Positions 8,737 through 18,065 of a stretch of 64,000 nucleotides of DNA are shown piece after piece. The stretch lies in the NCBI RefSeq assembly GCF_005877885.1, contig NZ_VCHY01000007.1, positions 1 through 64,000 on the forward strand. Reading direction: 5' to 3'. Under the pieces are notes generated by a model. That model made no database searches. It had not been told where the DNA came from and was given only the letters and a program-made list of their open reading frames with translations. A program made the position numbers and the translations under genes. Every line of letters begins with the position of its first letter. Positions within the stretch are counted from its first letter, which is position 1. Origin of the DNA: Labilibacter sediminis (GTDB lineage Bacteria; Bacteroidota; Bacteroidia; Bacteroidales; Marinilabiliaceae).

Positions 8737-9789
8737 TCAGGCGTTTATTTTAAAAAAAGCAATTGTTTCTTTTAACTGATCAGATTGACGAGCCAGTTCT
8801 TCCGAACTAGAAGCTAACTCCTCTGATGATGCAGCATTTTGCGAAGTAACTCCAACCAACTCCTGCACTGCATTATTTATTTGCCCTGCACCGGCATCCT
8901 GCTCATTGCTGGATACGCTAATCTCACGAACACTTTCTACGGTCTTTTGAATTTCCGGCATTAAAGCCTCAAGGTTATTCCATGATTCTTCGGCTGCCCC
9001 AAGGCTTGAAGCTGTTAGCACACCTATTTCAGAGGCGGCTTTTTGCGTGTAATCTGATAACTTACGCACCTCGGCTGCCACAACAGCAAAACCTCTGCCA
9101 TATTCACCTGCCCTGGCTGCCTCCACCGCGGCATTAAGCGCTAATAAATTAGTTTGTGTAGCAATTTCATTAATGATATCTGTTTTTTTACTAATCTCCT
9201 GCATCGAATCCAGGTTAAGCTTCATGGTTGCTTGCAACTTATCAACACTTTTTTCAGTATTTACACTGGTTTTCTCCGTGATAGAAGCATTTTCGGTATT
9301 TGATTGAATATTAGCTGCCATTTCTTCAACCGATGACGAAATCTCTTCTGTTGATGCCGCCTGTTTACTGGCCCCTAAAGATAAATGCTCTGCTGTTTTA
9401 CTCATCTGAGTACTTGCAGCAGCAACATTTTTACTACCATCTACCACTTCAATTATCACTTCTCGTAACTTATCTATCGTGGATTTTAATGACTGCTGTA
9501 AAGTCCCTATTTCATCCTTACGGTTCACGAAAAATGCAACATCTAAATCACCATTGGCTAATTTTTCAGTATTTTCTGACAAATTTATAATAGGCCTTGA
9601 AAAACTACGTCCAAACATTATTGTTGCTAAACCTGCCAGCACAAGCACTGCAATGGTCACTAAAATCATTAGTAACATAACATTACGTAAACGTGCCATC
9701 TCCAGTTCTCGTTCCTCATTTAAACGGCTTTCAATATCATCAATATAATTACCCGTTCCTACAACCCAATCAAAAGGTTCGTAATAAAG
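8737..9789 (-). pseudogene. Methyl-accepting chemotaxis protein, 3' part after an in-frame stop
   Basis: This is the downstream part of a chemoreceptor gene interrupted by TAA at 9790-9792. The reading frame is the same as the upstream part. It encodes the end of the Cache sensor ([18 protein letters not shown]), TM2 ([20 protein letters not shown]), a HAMP domain and a full signalling domain. The methyl-accepting tip contains [18 protein letters not shown], the CheA/CheW-binding hairpin. An ATG at 9699 could restart translation and give a 320-residue protein that starts at TM2, without the sensor. Whether any product is made is unknown. Confidence 0.8.
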
Positions 9790-10317
9790 TTAATAACTCC
9801 TTTTCGGTAATGGAACATTGGTTCCTTTTTTGGGAAACCAATATTCTGAGTATCCTCCTCCATTCATGGCAGCCTTAATAATATCTCTTATAAAATAAGT
9901 TCCATTGGCATCTTGCATATCGTACCTGTTTTTACCCTCAGCATCTAATCCTAACAACACAACATTTGTACCATCACTTTTATCGACCCAAAAATAACCT
10001 CCATCACCATAACTCAACCCACGCACGATGTCAGCTGCCAACAACCTGGCTTCGTCAAATGTATAAACACCCTCTTCGTACTTATCATTTAATCCTTTAA
10101 TTAAACTAAACACTGTTTCAACTTCATGCCTGATTTCGGCATCATAATCCTCTCTTAAGGTATGCTCAAAATCTTCTAAATTTTTCAATTCTGCACGATA
10201 AGATAAAACACCAAACGGAATAGCAATAGCCAGGGCCATTAAAATTATTTGAATCATAGATACTGATATGATTTTACCAGTAATAGTTCTTTTTTTTAAA
10301 GATGCTCTTAATTTCAT
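9790..10317 (-). pseudogene. Methyl-accepting chemotaxis protein, 5' part (Cache sensor) ending at an in-frame TAA
   Basis: The N-terminal part: a short basic tail, TM1 (about residues 14-36 from MKLRASLKKRT), then a periplasmic single Cache domain (GDGGYFWVDKSDGTNVVLLG, then EYWFPKKG). It stops at TAA (9790-9792) after PKRSY, and the family sequence resumes in the same frame with [14 protein letters not shown] single TCA-to-TAA change would explain the break. I chose ATG 10317 because a weak -7-like element (TATTGTTG, 10337-10344) lies between it and the upstream in-frame start at 10347. The intact gene would encode about 526 residues. Confidence 0.78.
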
Positions 10318-10347
10318 ATATAAATTTGTAAAAATGCAACAATACAA

Positions 10348-11051
10348 CTACCTAATAACAATAAAGTGCAACTACTCCGCTTCTCTTGTAAATAGTAGGA
10401 GAATATTAATTAACACACATGTTGTTTACATTGGTCGTACATCCGCGAGATACGACTATTGCACAATAAAGGTTAGTGGAATTTATTATTTAAATCAGTT
10501 CTATATTGGGTTATGTTTATTCATAAGAATATACATTTTCATCTGTTTAAAATTTGTTTTTAGTTACCAGATGGAACTCTCAAAAGAATTTAATCATCCT
10601 CGTATGTGTGAATTTAGATAATTAAATTCTCATGTTCGTTTCATGTGTTTAAAATTTTCATTTGTTGCATGGAACTCCCAAGAAAATTCAATCATCCTCC
10701 TTTGTATAAATTAGATAATTGAATTTTTATGCTCGTTTCATATTATATTTTCTCCATTCTTCTAGAAAAAACAAACCTGCACCTCATGATCATTTTTAAG
10801 CGATGCTTTTGGCATATATTAATTCACAAAACAAGAACCATCATTTTATTTTTAACGACTAAGTCCCTGAATCATTAATCAGTTCAAACCTCCAATATTC
10901 TGGTTTATTCCACTTTTTAAACAAATCAGGCATAGTTATCCTTATTATTATCAATACAAGCCCTATTTTTAAGAAGAAACATCCTGTAATCTTTGATTCT
11001 TTACATATATATTACCGGAAGACAGACACACATTGACAAAAAATATTTAAA
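10348..11051. other. 704-bp gene-free region with a duplicated hairpin unit
   Basis: No credible gene is seen: the ORF at 10268-10621 is low-complexity and overlaps the chemoreceptor start antisense. The main content is a degenerate direct repeat of about 73 bp (separate entry). At 10434-10462 GGTCGTA and TACGACT form a weak hairpin around CATCCGCGAGA. The part from 10745 to 11051 shows nothing recognisable and must carry the promoter of the 11052 gene. Confidence 0.45.
10571..10741. repeat. Two degenerate direct repeats, each with a conserved 13-bp hairpin
   Basis: Copy 1 spans 10571-10643 and copy 2 10669-10741, a 98-bp period. Both run ATGGAACTC, hairpin, CTCGTTTCAT-like end. The hairpin arms are 10586-10598 with 10617-10629, and 10684-10696 with 10714-10726. 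Between copies the stem differs at two positions, G-C to A-T and T-A to C-G, each changed on both arms so that pairing is kept. One C/A mismatch is present in both. This points to selection on RNA or cruciform structure. The strand and role are unknown. Confidence 0.6.
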
Positions 11052-12209
11052 ATGAAAAATATGCGCTTTTTAATATTCTTCTCCATCATATTTGGAATAC
11101 ATTTTTTGGTTAACCTATATATATACAAACGTGGCATTCAAGGTCTGGAAGCATATCCTGAGTTAATACCCTGGTTAAAAGGAATTATGTTGTTCTTAGT
11201 TTTAGCATATCCGCTAGGACGCTTTTTAGAAAAACTCTGGTTTTCTCCGGTTACCAATATTATACACTGGGCTGGAGCATTTTGGTTTGCCGGAATGCTT
11301 TATTTTATTCTGGCTATTTTTACTATAGACATTATTAGGTGGTCGAATTTGCTTTTTAATTACATCCCTGGTCATTGGATAAATAATTACGCCCAAACCA
11401 AATTGATACTCACATACGGTTTAACAGGTATCGTGGTATTGGTTGTAACTTTAGGACATATAAACGCATGGACTCCTAAAATTGTAAAAAAAACCATAAT
11501 AATTCCTAAACAGGGAGGCAACTACAAGTCACTTAAAATTGTTGCAGCATCCGACATTCATTTAGGGACAATAATTGGCCCCAGAAAAACAGGCAAACTG
11601 GTATCTACAATAAACGCCTTAAAACCAGACATTATACTCTTTGCAGGTGATGTGGTGGATGAGGACCTTAAGCCTGTGATCGAACAGAATCTTGGTAATA
11701 ACTTATTAAAATTGCAAGCTCCACTCGGCACTTACGCTGTGACCGGAAATCATGAGTATATTGGAGGTGCTGAAGCTGCAGTAAAATATCTTAAAGAACA
11801 CAATATTAACATTCTAAGAGACAGCTCAGTACTCATAGACAATAGTTTTTATATTACAGGCAGAGAAGACAAGGATAAAACCTCTTTTACACAGCAATCC
11901 AGAAAATCAGTTCCTGATTTATTAAAACCTCTGGACGATAATAAACCTATAATATTACTGGATCATCAACCCTTTGAGCTAAATATTGCAGAAGAAAACG
12001 GGATTGATTTACAAATTAGCGGCCATACTCACCATGGGCAACTTTGGCCGCTTAGCATCATTACAAAAAAAATGTTTGAAATAAGCCAGGGCTACAAACA
12101 AAAAGGCAACTCTCATTTTTATGTCAGTACTGGTTTTGGTACTTGGGGGCCTCCTGTTCGTATAGGAAACAGACCTGAAATATTAGAGTTTACCCTGGTA
12201 TTTCAATAA
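11052..12209 (+). CDS. Membrane-anchored metallophosphoesterase (YkuE-like)
   Basis: A 385-residue protein with four N-terminal TM helices (about 4-26, 42-58, 68-95, 119-137) and a calcineurin-like phosphoesterase domain (about 160-385). All five metal-binding motifs are visible: SDIHLG (D168, H170), GDVVDE (D200), GNHEY (232-236), DHQP (H305) and GHTHHGQ (324-330). Such enzymes in Bacteroidetes and Firmicutes act on the membrane, some on UDP-diacylglucosamine or phospholipid head groups, but the substrate here cannot be read from sequence. The gene stands alone and ends in a strong hairpin terminator. Confidence 0.88.
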   Translation: MKNMRFLIFFSIIFGIHFLVNLYIYKRGIQGLEAYPELIPWLKGIMLFLVLAYPLGRFLEKLWFSPVTNIIHWAGAFWFAGMLYFILAIFTIDIIRWSNLLFNYIPGHWINNYAQTKLILTYGLTGIVVLVVTLGHINAWTPKIVKKTIIIPKQGGNYKSLKIVAASDIHLGTIIGPRKTGKLVSTINALKPDIILFAGDVVDEDLKPVIEQNLGNNLLKLQAPLGTYAVTGNHEYIGGAEAAVKYLKEHNINILRDSSVLIDNSFYITGREDKDKTSFTQQSRKSVPDLLKPLDDNKPIILLDHQPFELNIAEENGIDLQISGHTHHGQLWPLSIITKKMFEISQGYKQKGNSHFYVSTGFGTWGPPVRIGNRPEILEFTLVFQ

Positions 12210-12211
12210 GC

Positions 12212-12254
12212 AAAAAGCCAATATTGCTATTCAAACAATATTGGCTTTCTTTTA
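12212..12254 (+). terminator. Terminator between the convergent phosphoesterase and M49-like genes
   Basis: A 13-bp stem, AAAGCCAATATTG (12214-12226) with CAATATTGGCTTT (12236-12248), is flanked by A and T runs. It starts 3 bp after the phosphoesterase stop and can serve both converging genes. Confidence 0.8.
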
Positions 12255-12270
12255 TTTGAATTGCTAAATT

Positions 12271-13914
12271 CTATAATTCAAGATATTCAAGCCCTTGCTT
12301 AAATACTATATCTCGAGGTATTCCTGCTTTTTCAATACGATCTAAATCTGCCTGAAGTTCACTTTGAATAAATCCTTTTTCTTTAATCATCGACTTCGCT
12401 TTGGCATAATCCCCCTCTCCCTGTATGATTAATATTTCGTTTGAAAGATCAATCATGGCCTGTCGCATTTTTTCAAAATCAACTTTATACTTTCCTGTCT
12501 CCTCATTTTTAGTAAATGCCTGCTTTTCTTTAAAATAATTAAACCTGATCATATTTGCCTTACCATGCGAACTGGATGCCCCAAATCGTATGGACCTGAA
12601 TAAGCCAGCCATAAACGTTACGTAATTATCCATTAAAACCTGGTCATCACCAAGCTCATTCATTCCGGTCAGCATATCAACCATATACAAACCTAAAATA
12701 TCAGCTTTCCCCTCTTCAATTGCCGAAGCTGTTTCCTTAAGTACTTCCCGAACTGTTCCAGAACCATTCAAGGTATTTTTTATACCCAAACCATGAGCCA
12801 CTTCATGAAACATGGTATTTTCAAAAAAAGCATCAAAGGTTACATTCTTCTGCTGCTCATCATCAATAAGTAATTGACTAATCGGAATAAGTATCTTATC
12901 GAACTTAGCCTTCATCGAATTTTTTAACTGAAGCTTTCGACTGCCTTTTTCAATATGTACTCGTGGATCGTTGGGAAGATTAATAGCAATGGTTTTACTT
13001 CCGGCATTACAATCTCCACCGTAAAAAATTACTTCATATGCTCCTAAATCAGAATCGCTTCCTGGTACTTCCAGTTTGTATTTATCCTCAACCGGCAATG
13101 AAGCCTGAAGAGTGGGTAGCAAAGACGCAAAGTGAGCTAATTTATCTGACCATTCTTTATCCTTAATCAGGATAAATGATTCAAATGCAGCTTTTGCTCC
13201 AAACAAAGCATCTTCATATGTTTCAATGGGGCCAACCACAAAATCAATGGCATTGCTTTTCATGCTCATCCAAGCCAAATCACTTGCATAATAATCGCCT
13301 GTTAAAAGAGCCTCTGATCTTTTTAATAAATAATCTTTAAAACCTGCATCATCCGAAAGGCCGGCAGCTTTTTTTAACAGCTCTGATACTTTAGTTAGTT
13401 CTGCTTTATATACTTCATGATAAGGAAGTACCTTAAGCGCTCCTGTTTCCTCTTCACGCTGAACAATAGTATATAAATCATTTTTTAATTCATCTTCCAG
13501 GGTATTGAATTCCTCCTTTTTCATATCTGCCGGATAAAAATTAGCTCCTGCAGGCTTTGCTCCAATACCTTGTATAAAAGACTTATTATCATTTAATCTT
13601 TCCCATGGACCATAATTAATGTGCACATACTGTTTTAATGCCTCATCATTGATAGCAGAAAACAATGCATCCTTATCACCCCATGCCTGCTTCCAATACA
13701 AATCATCCATTATTTTTCCGATCTCAAACAATATTGGAATCATTTTTTTATCATTCTCCGACAAATGGGATAAATCAGCAGTAAGCTTTACAGAGATAAA
13801 CTCATCTACTTTTTGTTGTACATTGGGGATGGATGACGAATAGGTTTCAACCCGTTTACCGCACGAACATAGGAGTAACACACTCCCAACAAGACATAAC
13901 AGACTCTTTTTCAT
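12271..13914 (-). CDS. M49-like zinc peptidase, lipoprotein
   Basis: A 547-residue lipoprotein: signal peptide with lipobox LLLCSC and acylated Cys18. The zinc site is HEVAH (370-374) and a downstream EEGKAD (400-405), analogous to the HEXXXH and EECRAE pair of dipeptidyl-peptidase III (M49). The helix between them (GTVREVLKETASAIEEGKAD) fits the M49 arrangement. The protein is shorter than DPP III (about 700 residues) and has HEXXH rather than HEXXGH, so it belongs to a divergent Bacteroidetes branch. Probable periplasm-facing peptide hydrolase; substrate unknown. A TATATTTG element (13951-13958) lies 37 bp upstream. Confidence 0.72.
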   Translation of the reverse strand: MKKSLLCLVGSVLLLCSCGKRVETYSSSIPNVQQKVDEFISVKLTADLSHLSENDKKMIPILFEIGKIMDDLYWKQAWGDKDALFSAINDEALKQYVHINYGPWERLNDNKSFIQGIGAKPAGANFYPADMKKEEFNTLEDELKNDLYTIVQREEETGALKVLPYHEVYKAELTKVSELLKKAAGLSDDAGFKDYLLKRSEALLTGDYYASDLAWMSMKSNAIDFVVGPIETYEDALFGAKAAFESFILIKDKEWSDKLAHFASLLPTLQASLPVEDKYKLEVPGSDSDLGAYEVIFYGGDCNAGSKTIAINLPNDPRVHIEKGSRKLQLKNSMKAKFDKILIPISQLLIDDEQQKNVTFDAFFENTMFHEVAHGLGIKNTLNGSGTVREVLKETASAIEEGKADILGLYMVDMLTGMNELGDDQVLMDNYVTFMAGLFRSIRFGASSSHGKANMIRFNYFKEKQAFTKNEETGKYKVDFEKMRQAMIDLSNEILIIQGEGDYAKAKSMIKEKGFIQSELQADLDRIEKAGIPRDIVFKQGLEYLEL

Positions 13915-13950
13915 TATAATTAGTTTTTATTGAATTGGATAATCATCCTT

Positions 13951-13958
13951 CAAATATA
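13951..13958 (-). promoter_or_regulatory. Promoter -7 element of the M49-like gene
   Basis: On the minus strand TATATTTG matches TAnnTTTG and is positioned for a leader of about 30 nt. No good -33 element at the standard spacing. Confidence 0.5.
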
Positions 13959-14035
13959 TCAAATCATAATAAAACCAGGGTAATATAAAATGACAGAATA
14001 ATCATCTGCACAAACGACAACAAAGAATCACGGGC

Positions 14036-14067
14036 ATAAAAAATCCCGCAATAATCAATTGCAGGAT
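14036..14067 (-). terminator. Terminator of the cyclase-HD gene
   Basis: ATCCCGCAAT (14043-14052) pairs with ATTGCAGGAT (14058-14067) across a five-base loop with one non-Watson-Crick pair. A-rich sequence 14036-14042 gives a U tract on the minus strand, 25 bp after the stop codon. Confidence 0.7.
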
Positions 14068-14091
14068 AAAAATATCTTAAGCTAATTGGCT

Positions 14092-15501
14092 TCACTTTTC
14101 AGCCTGAGATTCAATGGCCAACAATCTTTCTAAACGTTCAATTTGTTTATTTTTATTTACTTCCCTAAGGTTTTGAGCTGTATCTGTAAAGTATTGATGT
14201 TTTTTAATAAAACTCAATTGTTTTTCGTTCCATTCGTTAAATGAACCAATTAAGTCTCTAACCTTAAGCTCTTCATATAGCATATTAGATACAGGTATAA
14301 AATCCGCTCTCCCCAGATAATCTAAATCTGAATCACAAATCACTTTTTCCAAAATATTTTGAGGTGCAGGAGGAAACTTTGTAGCCATTATCAAACCACA
14401 TACTTTATCCAGTATTTCATCAGAATAATGGTATTTTGTCAACATCCTTCTTGCAATTTCGGTACTATGCAACTCATGATCATCGTAATTAATCACATGT
14501 CCTGCATCATGAAATAAACCAGCCAGCTTCAGTATTAAAATTTCTTCTTCAGACAGGCCTTCTGCCCATCCTATTAACTCTACTTCTGTTACTACATCAA
14601 TAGTATGTTTAATGTTGTGATAAAATAGTTTATCAGGTAAACTTTGCTCCATCATATCCAACACCTCTTCCTGTATATCGAGAAACTGAATTAGAGAATA
14701 TTTAATACCAAAACTCTTATTCTGAAGTCCTTTTTTATCCAGATCCTGTAAATGAGGCAACAAACCTTCTACAAAATAAGAATCCATTATTCCTTTATAT
14801 TTTACAGGCATTTGGCCCGAAAAACTGCACTCAAAAAACTCTTTAACCAGCTCGTAAGTCATGGCTGAGATATTAATTTTACCTGCTTCACAGGCTTTAC
14901 CTAAACGACTTGTAAAATTTACAGAATCACCTGATAACCGGAATGGAGCTGACTTTCGTCCTGTAGGCTCTGCTAGTACCGGTCCGGTATGTATACCTAT
15001 ACTCAACTCCCAAAAGGCCGATCCATTCTCTCCTCCATTAATCTCAATGGCTGCCTGTTGCATTTCAAAAGCTGCTAATATAACGTCAATAGGATTGGTC
15101 CTGTTTTCTTCAAGCATTCCTCCCCCAAAAATATAAATATCGCCTACTGTTTTAATTTTAATAATGCCATATTTTTTAGCAATATCATTCATTAAAAGCT
15201 CTAATTCATCAAGTTTATCCATAAGCTTATCCGCTTCCGGATGACCGCTTAATTTGTTAAAACCCTCAACAGATGCATAAAGTAAGGAAGCTCTTTTGAA
15301 ACGCTTGATTTTATGGCGCGGGGCTACTTTTTTTATAAAATCACTTTCGAAGGTAAAATTGGATAATAAATTAAGGTACTTATCATTTTGTTTTTGAATA
15401 AAATTATATCGACCTACAATTTCATTCATCTCTTTATGAAGTTCCTTATTTCTATTGGCAAGCCTTGATATCCTGTCTATATATAATTCAATATTATCCA
15501 T
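14092..15501 (-). CDS. Class III nucleotide cyclase-like domain fused to an HD phosphohydrolase domain
   Basis: A 469-residue cytosolic protein: N-terminal coiled coil (about 1-45), cyclase homology domain (about 65-245), then an HD domain (about 270-440). In the cyclase, the second metal Asp is present (KTVGD, D121), as are the Asn and Arg of the transition-state site (N195, R199). The first metal Asp, normally in F-A-D-I-x-G-F, is replaced by Ser77 (YASVEGF). The HD half keeps H295, H299, H331 and D332 (FHDAGH), as in cyclic-nucleotide phosphodiesterases. It could be a sensor with a dead cyclase and active phosphodiesterase. Activity is not predictable without assay. Confidence 0.8.
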   Translation of the reverse strand: MDNIELYIDRISRLANRNKELHKEMNEIVGRYNFIQKQNDKYLNLLSNFTFESDFIKKVAPRHKIKRFKRASLLYASVEGFNKLSGHPEADKLMDKLDELELLMNDIAKKYGIIKIKTVGDIYIFGGGMLEENRTNPIDVILAAFEMQQAAIEINGGENGSAFWELSIGIHTGPVLAEPTGRKSAPFRLSGDSVNFTSRLGKACEAGKINISAMTYELVKEFFECSFSGQMPVKYKGIMDSYFVEGLLPHLQDLDKKGLQNKSFGIKYSLIQFLDIQEEVLDMMEQSLPDKLFYHNIKHTIDVVTEVELIGWAEGLSEEEILILKLAGLFHDAGHVINYDDHELHSTEIARRMLTKYHYSDEILDKVCGLIMATKFPPAPQNILEKVICDSDLDYLGRADFIPVSNMLYEELKVRDLIGSFNEWNEKQLSFIKKHQYFTDTAQNLREVNKNKQIERLERLLAIESQAEK

Positions 15502-15764
15502 CTTAACAAACTAAAAAGATTTAACTCGCATTATGCCTCCAAAACAATTATTTAATGTGAATTTCTTTATCTGATTATGATACGCTATAATATAAGATAG
15601 GTTTGACTAGAACTCTTGTTTTTTTGTAAACACGAACATTTTACAACATTAAAGATACAATATTCATGATAAACGATAAGAAATTCGAGACATAACATCT
15701 CCAATGCCAAAACAAGAAACACTCTAAATTTGATTTAGAGATAACCTTCTCCTGTTTTTTTTAA

Positions 15765-16712
15765 TTATTTATGCAAAGACTTACTTAATTTTTCCTGAAT
15801 ATACTTCACTCGTTCGGCAATAGGATCTTCTGCATCTAACCAATGAATATCAAAACCGCTACGCTCCATTTTTCTAAACCAGGTCATTTGTCGTTTTGCA
15901 AACTGATGAATGGCAATATTTAAACTTTTAAACATATCATCATATGATATGTCACCTATAGCATACTGGGTAAGGTACTTATACTCTAATCCATAATAAA
16001 TTAAATCTTCAGGATTTACACCCTTATTTAAAATACCCTTAACTTCATCTACCATCCCTTCATTTATCCTGGTTTCTAACCTTTTGGTGATTTTCTCTCT
16101 ACGCAAATCACGATCAATTTTTACTCCAATAATTAATGGATTTAATGGCGGAAGTTCAACCTCTATTTCAGGATTAGATTGATAATATGTTTCTATTTCG
16201 ATAGACCTAATGGCGCGTTTAACTGTATCAACATCTGTTTTATTGTGCAATGTTTTATACGACGATAATATTTCCGTTAACTCTGCCAGACTTTTATTTT
16301 CAAGTGATTTTCGTAATTCCGGATTTGAAGGAACCTGAATTAACTTATAGCCGCTTAAAACAGCTTCAATATACATACCTGTTCCTCCACACATCACGGG
16401 AAATTTTCCTCTTTCCTCGATATCTTTAAAAGCCTTGAAAAAATCAGTCTGGTACTCGTATACATTATATTTGTACCCGGCATCTGCAATATCAATTAAA
16501 TGATAAGGAATTTTTTGTCCTTCGATAATATAATCATCATAATCTTTTCCTGTACCCAAATTCATATCGCGATAAACCTGACGCGAGTCGGCACTGATTA
16601 TTTCGCCATTAATTTTGTGCGCCAATTGAGCTGCCAATGTTGTTTTCCCACTTGCTGTAGGCCCTAATACCACTACTAAATTATATAGATCTGATTCTTT
16701 CATTGCATTCAA
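15765..16712 (-). CDS. miaA: tRNA dimethylallyltransferase
   Basis: A 315-residue enzyme that transfers a dimethylallyl group to N6 of A37 in tRNAs reading UNN codons. P-loop GPTASGKT (17-24), the substrate motif ISADSRQVYRDMNLGTGKD, CGGTGMY, and the C-terminal FAKRQMTWFRK segment are all present. An ATG nine bases downstream (M4) is an alternative start. Its 3' neighbour is the separate cyclase-HD gene more than 250 bp away. Standard length, no anomalies. Confidence 0.96.
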   Translation of the reverse strand: MNAMKESDLYNLVVVLGPTASGKTTLAAQLAHKINGEIISADSRQVYRDMNLGTGKDYDDYIIEGQKIPYHLIDIADAGYKYNVYEYQTDFFKAFKDIEERGKFPVMCGGTGMYIEAVLSGYKLIQVPSNPELRKSLENKSLAELTEILSSYKTLHNKTDVDTVKRAIRSIEIETYYQSNPEIEVELPPLNPLIIGVKIDRDLRREKITKRLETRINEGMVDEVKGILNKGVNPEDLIYYGLEYKYLTQYAIGDISYDDMFKSLNIAIHQFAKRQMTWFRKMERSGFDIHWLDAEDPIAERVKYIQEKLSKSLHK

Positions 16713-16784
16713 ATATCACTTACTAAATTACGAGCTCAAAACTAAAGCCTCTGCCGTTTGAGCACCAGATGTGTCGATTTTTTA

Positions 16785-16792
16785 TATTTTTG
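16785..16792 (+). promoter_or_regulatory. Promoter -7 element of the Yip1-like/smpB pair
   Basis: TATTTTTG matches TAnnTTTG and lies 61 bp before the start codon at 16853. A TTTG at 16757-16760 is 24 bp upstream, slightly further than the usual 19-21 bp. Confidence 0.4.
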
Positions 16793-16852
16793 CTACCACA
16801 AAGCTAATTAATTAGGAGATATTTATTAGCTCCTGTTTTAATTAAAGATTAT

Positions 16853-17464
16853 ATGCAAACAATAAACAAAGAAGAAAGCTTGGCTGGTAAATACAAAAAC
16901 ATTTTTATTCGTAGTAAAAATTTAATTGTATCGCCTAAACAAGAGTGGCTTTTGATATATCAGGAAAAGTCTGATTTAAATAGCATTTTAAGTTCCTACA
17001 ACTTACCATACATTGGAGCTTTGGCTTTCATTAGCTTTTTAAGTATACTAACTGCCCACCAGGGCCACTCCTTTGAGTTAGCCTTAAAACACGGGATATC
17101 TCAATTTTCATCCTTCTTTTTTGGCTTATTTATATGTTATTTTATCACATATAAAATAATTCCTCAGTTTGTATTAAAGCCCAATGGTAAAAATATCAAA
17201 CTTCTGGCCTTTAAGCTTACTGCTTATAGTTCTATCTTCCTATATCTTGTAAAAATTAGCACATATCTAATTCCTCAAATATATTATTTACAAGCTATTG
17301 GAATATACGTTGCTTATTTAGTATGGAAAGGAACCAAAAACATTGGTGAGTTTGAATCAAAAGACTTAAGAGTTGTTTTCACCATTATCGTTACCACTTT
17401 ATTGCTATTTATTCCTTATGTTATTTCGTATTTTCTCATGCGCTTTACAGGAATTTCATTTTAG
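16853..17464 (+). CDS. Yip1-like integral membrane protein
   Basis: A 203-residue protein with a cytosolic N-terminus ([24 protein letters not shown], where the SPKQEW segment is typical of bacterial Yip1-domain proteins) and five hydrophobic segments (about 53-72, 83-103, 121-142, 145-160, 174-198). Bacterial Yip1 proteins are of unknown function. It lies 11 bp upstream of smpB and probably shares its transcript; this pairing is recurrent in the phylum as I recall, without functional explanation. Confidence 0.65.
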   Translation: MQTINKEESLAGKYKNIFIRSKNLIVSPKQEWLLIYQEKSDLNSILSSYNLPYIGALAFISFLSILTAHQGHSFELALKHGISQFSSFFFGLFICYFITYKIIPQFVLKPNGKNIKLLAFKLTAYSSIFLYLVKISTYLIPQIYYLQAIGIYVAYLVWKGTKNIGEFESKDLRVVFTIIVTTLLLFIPYVISYFLMRFTGISF

Positions 17465-17475
17465 ATTTAAAAAGA

Positions 17476-17934
17476 ATGTCACAACAAAATAAAATCAATA
17501 TACGAAACAAAAAAGCTTATTTCGATTATGAAATAATAGAGAAATTTGTTGCAGGAATTCAACTATCCGGTACCGAGATTAAATCTTTACGACTTGGAAA
17601 AGCCAGCTTAGTTGAGGCGTATTGCTACTTCGTAAAAAACGAACTTTGGATAAAAGGTTTTAATATTTCCGAATATTTTTTTGGCACATACAACAACCAC
17701 ATGCCTTTAAGAGAAAGGAAACTGTTACTACACAAAAAAGAACTTCAAAAGCTTGATAGAAAAACCAAAGAGTCTGGTTTGACCATTATTCCGCTTCAAG
17801 TATTTATTACAGAAAAAGGTTGGGCTAAAGTGCAAATTGGACTTGCCAAAGGAAAAAAGTCGCACGACAAGAGAGAAACACTCAAACTAAAAGATGCCAA
17901 AAGAGAAATGGACAAACTAAAAAAAATTCACTAA
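17476..17934 (+). CDS. smpB: SsrA-binding protein SmpB
   Basis: A 152-residue RNA-binding protein that delivers tmRNA to stalled ribosomes in trans-translation. The OB-fold signature is intact: [39 protein letters not shown], and the C-terminal [19 protein letters not shown] tail that enters the mRNA channel. The tmRNA gene itself is not in the window. Co-directional with and 11 bp downstream of the Yip1-like gene. Confidence 0.97.
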   Translation: MSQQNKINIRNKKAYFDYEIIEKFVAGIQLSGTEIKSLRLGKASLVEAYCYFVKNELWIKGFNISEYFFGTYNNHMPLRERKLLLHKKELQKLDRKTKESGLTIIPLQVFITEKGWAKVQIGLAKGKKSHDKRETLKLKDAKREMDKLKKIH

Positions 17935-18065
17935 TTCATCTACTTTCACGCAACCACACTCTTTTTTGCCCATCATCACTACAAACCTTTATCTACTTAA
18001 ATTTCTTTGAGTTGATTTTCTAAACCTTTAACTTCGAGAACCACAAGTAGATAATAAAGTTTAAA

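Noticed and set aside
10268-10621. 117-codon rightward ORF
   Set aside because: Low-complexity Tyr/Ile/Leu-rich translation overlapping the chemoreceptor start antisense and a repeat; no family resemblance.
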